Shown here piece by piece: positions 7,441 through 8,645 of a stretch of DNA of 8,645 nucleotides. Position numbers and translations under genes: made by a program. The first letter of the stretch is position 1, and every line of letters starts with the position of its first letter. This DNA is from Gammaproteobacteria bacterium (GTDB lineage: Bacteria > Pseudomonadota > Gammaproteobacteria > Enterobacterales > Alteromonadaceae): NCBI GenBank assembly GCA_027484495.1, contig JAIXSW010000530.1, positions 1-8,645 on the forward strand, in the 5' to 3' direction. Under the pieces are notes generated by a model. That model worked only from the letters and a program-made list of their open reading frames with translations, was not told where the DNA came from and did no database searches.

Positions 7441-7609
7441 CAGTTAGCCCAGAGTAGTAATGTGGAGGAGTGTGATCAGGAAATGCCACTTGCGTTCACT
7501 CTGAACCGCTCACTCTGCAGCTGCTGGCTTTGTTGGAGTTTGGGGTGACTGCTTTGAGCGAGTAACAGACATTCCGTTCAGGCTGTTTGATGCTGTGACG
7601 GGTATCAAA
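7441..7609. other. Non-coding stretch without recognisable genes
   Basis: I find no plausible reading frame, RNA gene or terminator here. GACATT at 7568-7573 is the inverted complement of AATGTC at 7755-7760, beyond the tandem array, which might mark the outer ends of one repeat element, but six bases is weak support. Confidence 0.4.
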
Positions 7610-7688
7610 GGTGCAATTCGCTTTGCTCATTGCACCCTACGCTCGGGCCGCTGGCTCGTAGGGTGGGTAGAGCGCAGCGAAACCCATC
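7610..7688. repeat. Composite palindromic intergenic repeat
   Basis: Three adjacent inverted repeats are packed into about 80 bp. GGTGCAAT (7610-7617) pairs with ATTGCACC (7629-7636). CACCCTACG (7633-7641) pairs with CGTAGGGTG (7657-7665). TGGGT (7664-7668) pairs with ACCCA (7682-7686). Neighbouring stems share bases, so they are alternative folds. The words GGTGCAATTCGC, CACCCTACG and GTAGAGCGCAGCGAAACCC are ones I recognise from dispersed intergenic repeats in many gammaproteobacterial genomes, whose spurious translations contain WVERSETH or RVGRAQRNP; both appear here. It is non-coding. Confidence 0.7.
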
Positions 7689-7756
7689 GGTTGTCGCACA
7701 ACGGTTGTCGCACAACGGTTGTCGCACAACGGTTGTCGCACATCGGTTGTCGCCAA
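7689..7756. repeat. 14-bp tandem repeat array, about 4.9 copies
   Basis: The unit GGTTGTCGCACAAC repeats perfectly at 7689-7702, 7703-7716 and 7717-7730. A fourth copy at 7731-7744 ends CATC instead of CAAC, and a fifth, partial and diverged copy runs 7745-7756. The array is preceded by CATC (7685-7688), like the variant end. Each unit contains GTTGT-CGC-ACAAC, so every copy is itself a small hairpin. The 14-bp period is not a multiple of three, which argues against coding. The three identical copies suggest recent expansion by slippage. Confidence 0.92.
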
Positions 7757-7820
7757 TGTCCGCTGCTGGCACTGAACTGCTCTTGGATAGTGAATCAGAT
7801 GGCGGCTATCGTCGGCACAT

Positions 7821-7844
7821 AAAAAAAGCCGGCCTAAGCCGGCT
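7821..7844 (-). terminator. Rho-independent terminator of the symporter gene
   Basis: On the minus strand, AGCCGGC (7844-7838) pairs with GCCGGCT (7833-7827) around a 4-nt loop and is followed by a run of seven T (7827-7821). It starts 15 bp past the symporter stop, and it closes that transcript before the repeat region. Confidence 0.88.
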
Positions 7845-7859
7845 AACGGAGCCATCCGC

Positions 7860-8645
7860 CTACGAAGACGCAGGCAGTTCCAGGGTTTTGCCGGCCCAGC
7901 GATGCTGTTTGCCGAAGATAAATCTGTTGCTCAGCAGTGCCACCGCCACACAGCTGAACAAGGTGATGGCCATCAGATGGATGTAATGCACAGTGGTGTA
8001 GAGCGGCGAGAATTCAAACGTCAGGCTGCCATAGAACAACACACCAAAGATCACCGCAATAATGGCGGCGCGTGCATCAACATCTTTAAACAACAACCCA
8101 ACGATAAAGATCGACAGGATTGGCATACTCAGTAAGCCATTTAACTGCTGCAGCAGATTGATAATACTGTCGGCCTGCTGATAAACCGGCACCAGAATCA
8201 GTGTAAGTGCGCTTAGCAGCAACGTTACCCAGGCGCTGAGTTTCACCACATTCGGTTTGTCGCTGACATAGGCTTCGTGGATATCACAGACATAAAGTGC
8301 AGTGGCGGAGTTCAACAAGCTGTTATAGGTCGATAATACAGCCGCAGCCATGGCTGCAGCGAACAAGCCAATCAGCACTGGCGGTAACAGGTCACCGACC
8401 AGACGACCATAAGCGCTATCACCAATGTCGCCATACAGTTTGTACGACACAATGCCCGGCAGTACTACAATCGCCGGCACAATCACCAGACGGATCACCG
8501 CAGCGGCATAGACGCCTTTTTGCGCTTCCTCGACTGTGGGGGCCGCCATCGCACGCTGGGTGATGGTCTGATTGGTGCCCCAGTAATACATCTGAATAAA
8601 AATCATCCCGGTCAGCAAAGTCGGCCATGGCACCGGCGAATTCTC
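7860..8645 (-). CDS. Sodium:solute symporter (SSS family, YidK/SGLT-like), C-terminal part, 5' end cut
   Basis: The last 261 codons of an inner-membrane Na+-coupled transporter; the reading frame stays open to the window edge at 8645, so the true start lies outside. Visible landmarks, numbered from the first complete codon: MYYWGTNQTITQR (19-31), AQKG (41-44), VVLPGI (60-65), STYNSLLNSATALY (105-118) and LLQQLNGLLSMP (164-175). These align with YYWGFNQYIIQR, the VSS..SMLNS Na+-site helix and the substrate-helix glutamine of vSGLT, and more closely with E. coli YidK as I recall them. The Na+-site hydroxyls are kept as S105-T106, and Q166 probably matches the sugar-contacting glutamine. About seven membrane helices are visible. 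The tail is short and ends in a hydrophilic stretch, so the last helix of vSGLT appears to be missing. Galactose or a galactoside is the likely cargo from context only; other sugars are possible. Confidence 0.92.
   Translation of the reverse strand, partial: ENSPVPWPTLLTGMIFIQMYYWGTNQTITQRAMAAPTVEEAQKGVYAAAVIRLVIVPAIVVLPGIVSYKLYGDIGDSAYGRLVGDLLPPVLIGLFAAAMAAAVLSTYNSLLNSATALYVCDIHEAYVSDKPNVVKLSAWVTLLLSALTLILVPVYQQADSIINLLQQLNGLLSMPILSIFIVGLLFKDVDARAAIIAVIFGVLFYGSLTFEFSPLYTTVHYIHLMAITLFSCVAVALLSNRFIFGKQHRWAGKTLELPASS

Noticed and set aside
7689..7756. CRISPR array
   Set aside because: Copies are contiguous with no spacers, the unit is only 14 bp, and no cas genes are present.
7595..7986. Overlapping small reading frames across the repeat region on both strands
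   Set aside because: They translate repeat DNA (WVERSETH, RVGRAQRNP and the 14-bp array), run into the symporter gene, and have no ribosome sites.
8631..8633. GTG at 8633 as the start of the symporter
   Set aside because: The frame is open to the window edge and the fragment begins in mid-transporter; SSS proteins are about 500 residues or more.

Overview
The window reads as a chromosomal carbohydrate-use locus of a Gram-negative gammaproteobacterium. The evidence is an outer-membrane beta-barrel protein of the TIGR04219 type, gammaproteobacterial-style intergenic repeats, Shine-Dalgarno-led genes and moderate GC. An Alteromonadales-like host such as Rheinheimera or Alishewanella is my guess from overall resemblance, not something the sequence proves. 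Seven protein genes are visible; the two at the edges are cut by the window.

Left part (1-2013): a minus-strand pair encodes an SDR aldose (probably D-galactose) 1-dehydrogenase and, overlapping its end by 8 bp, the N-terminal part of 2-dehydro-3-deoxygalactonokinase (DgoK). Divergent from them lies a GntR/FadR-type regulator resembling DgoR. Together they indicate the oxidative De Ley-Doudoroff route (galactose, galactonolactone, galactonate, KDGal, KDPGal, then pyruvate plus glyceraldehyde-3-phosphate). The lactonase, dehydratase and aldolase would have to lie outside the window.

Middle (2014-6440): two cytoplasmic glycosidases are transcribed divergently from a shared 158-bp promoter region: a GH36 alpha-galactosidase (minus) and a GH42 beta-galactosidase (plus). 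Both have their catalytic motifs intact. A strong bidirectional terminator separates the regulator from GH36, and another hairpin separates GH42 from the next gene.

Right part (6441-8645): a minus-strand outer-membrane beta-barrel protein, then about 560 bp of non-coding DNA holding a composite palindromic repeat and a 14-bp tandem array, then the C-terminal part of a sodium:solute symporter (SSS family, YidK/SGLT-like) with its own terminator.

Working model (inference): alpha- and beta-galactosides, or galactose, enter through the outer membrane and an inner-membrane Na+ symporter. GH36 and GH42 release galactose in the cytoplasm, the SDR oxidises it, and DgoK phosphorylates the later keto-deoxy acid, under control of a galactonate-type GntR repressor. 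A short motif (TRTGATATA) recurs in front of the dehydrogenase operon, the regulator and GH36, each time pointing at the gene, so it is either a shared operator or a shared extended -10 promoter. I see no wholly new system. The most unusual items are the pairing of both galactosidase types with an oxidative galactose pathway, the shared promoter motif, and the hairpin-forming 14-bp array.
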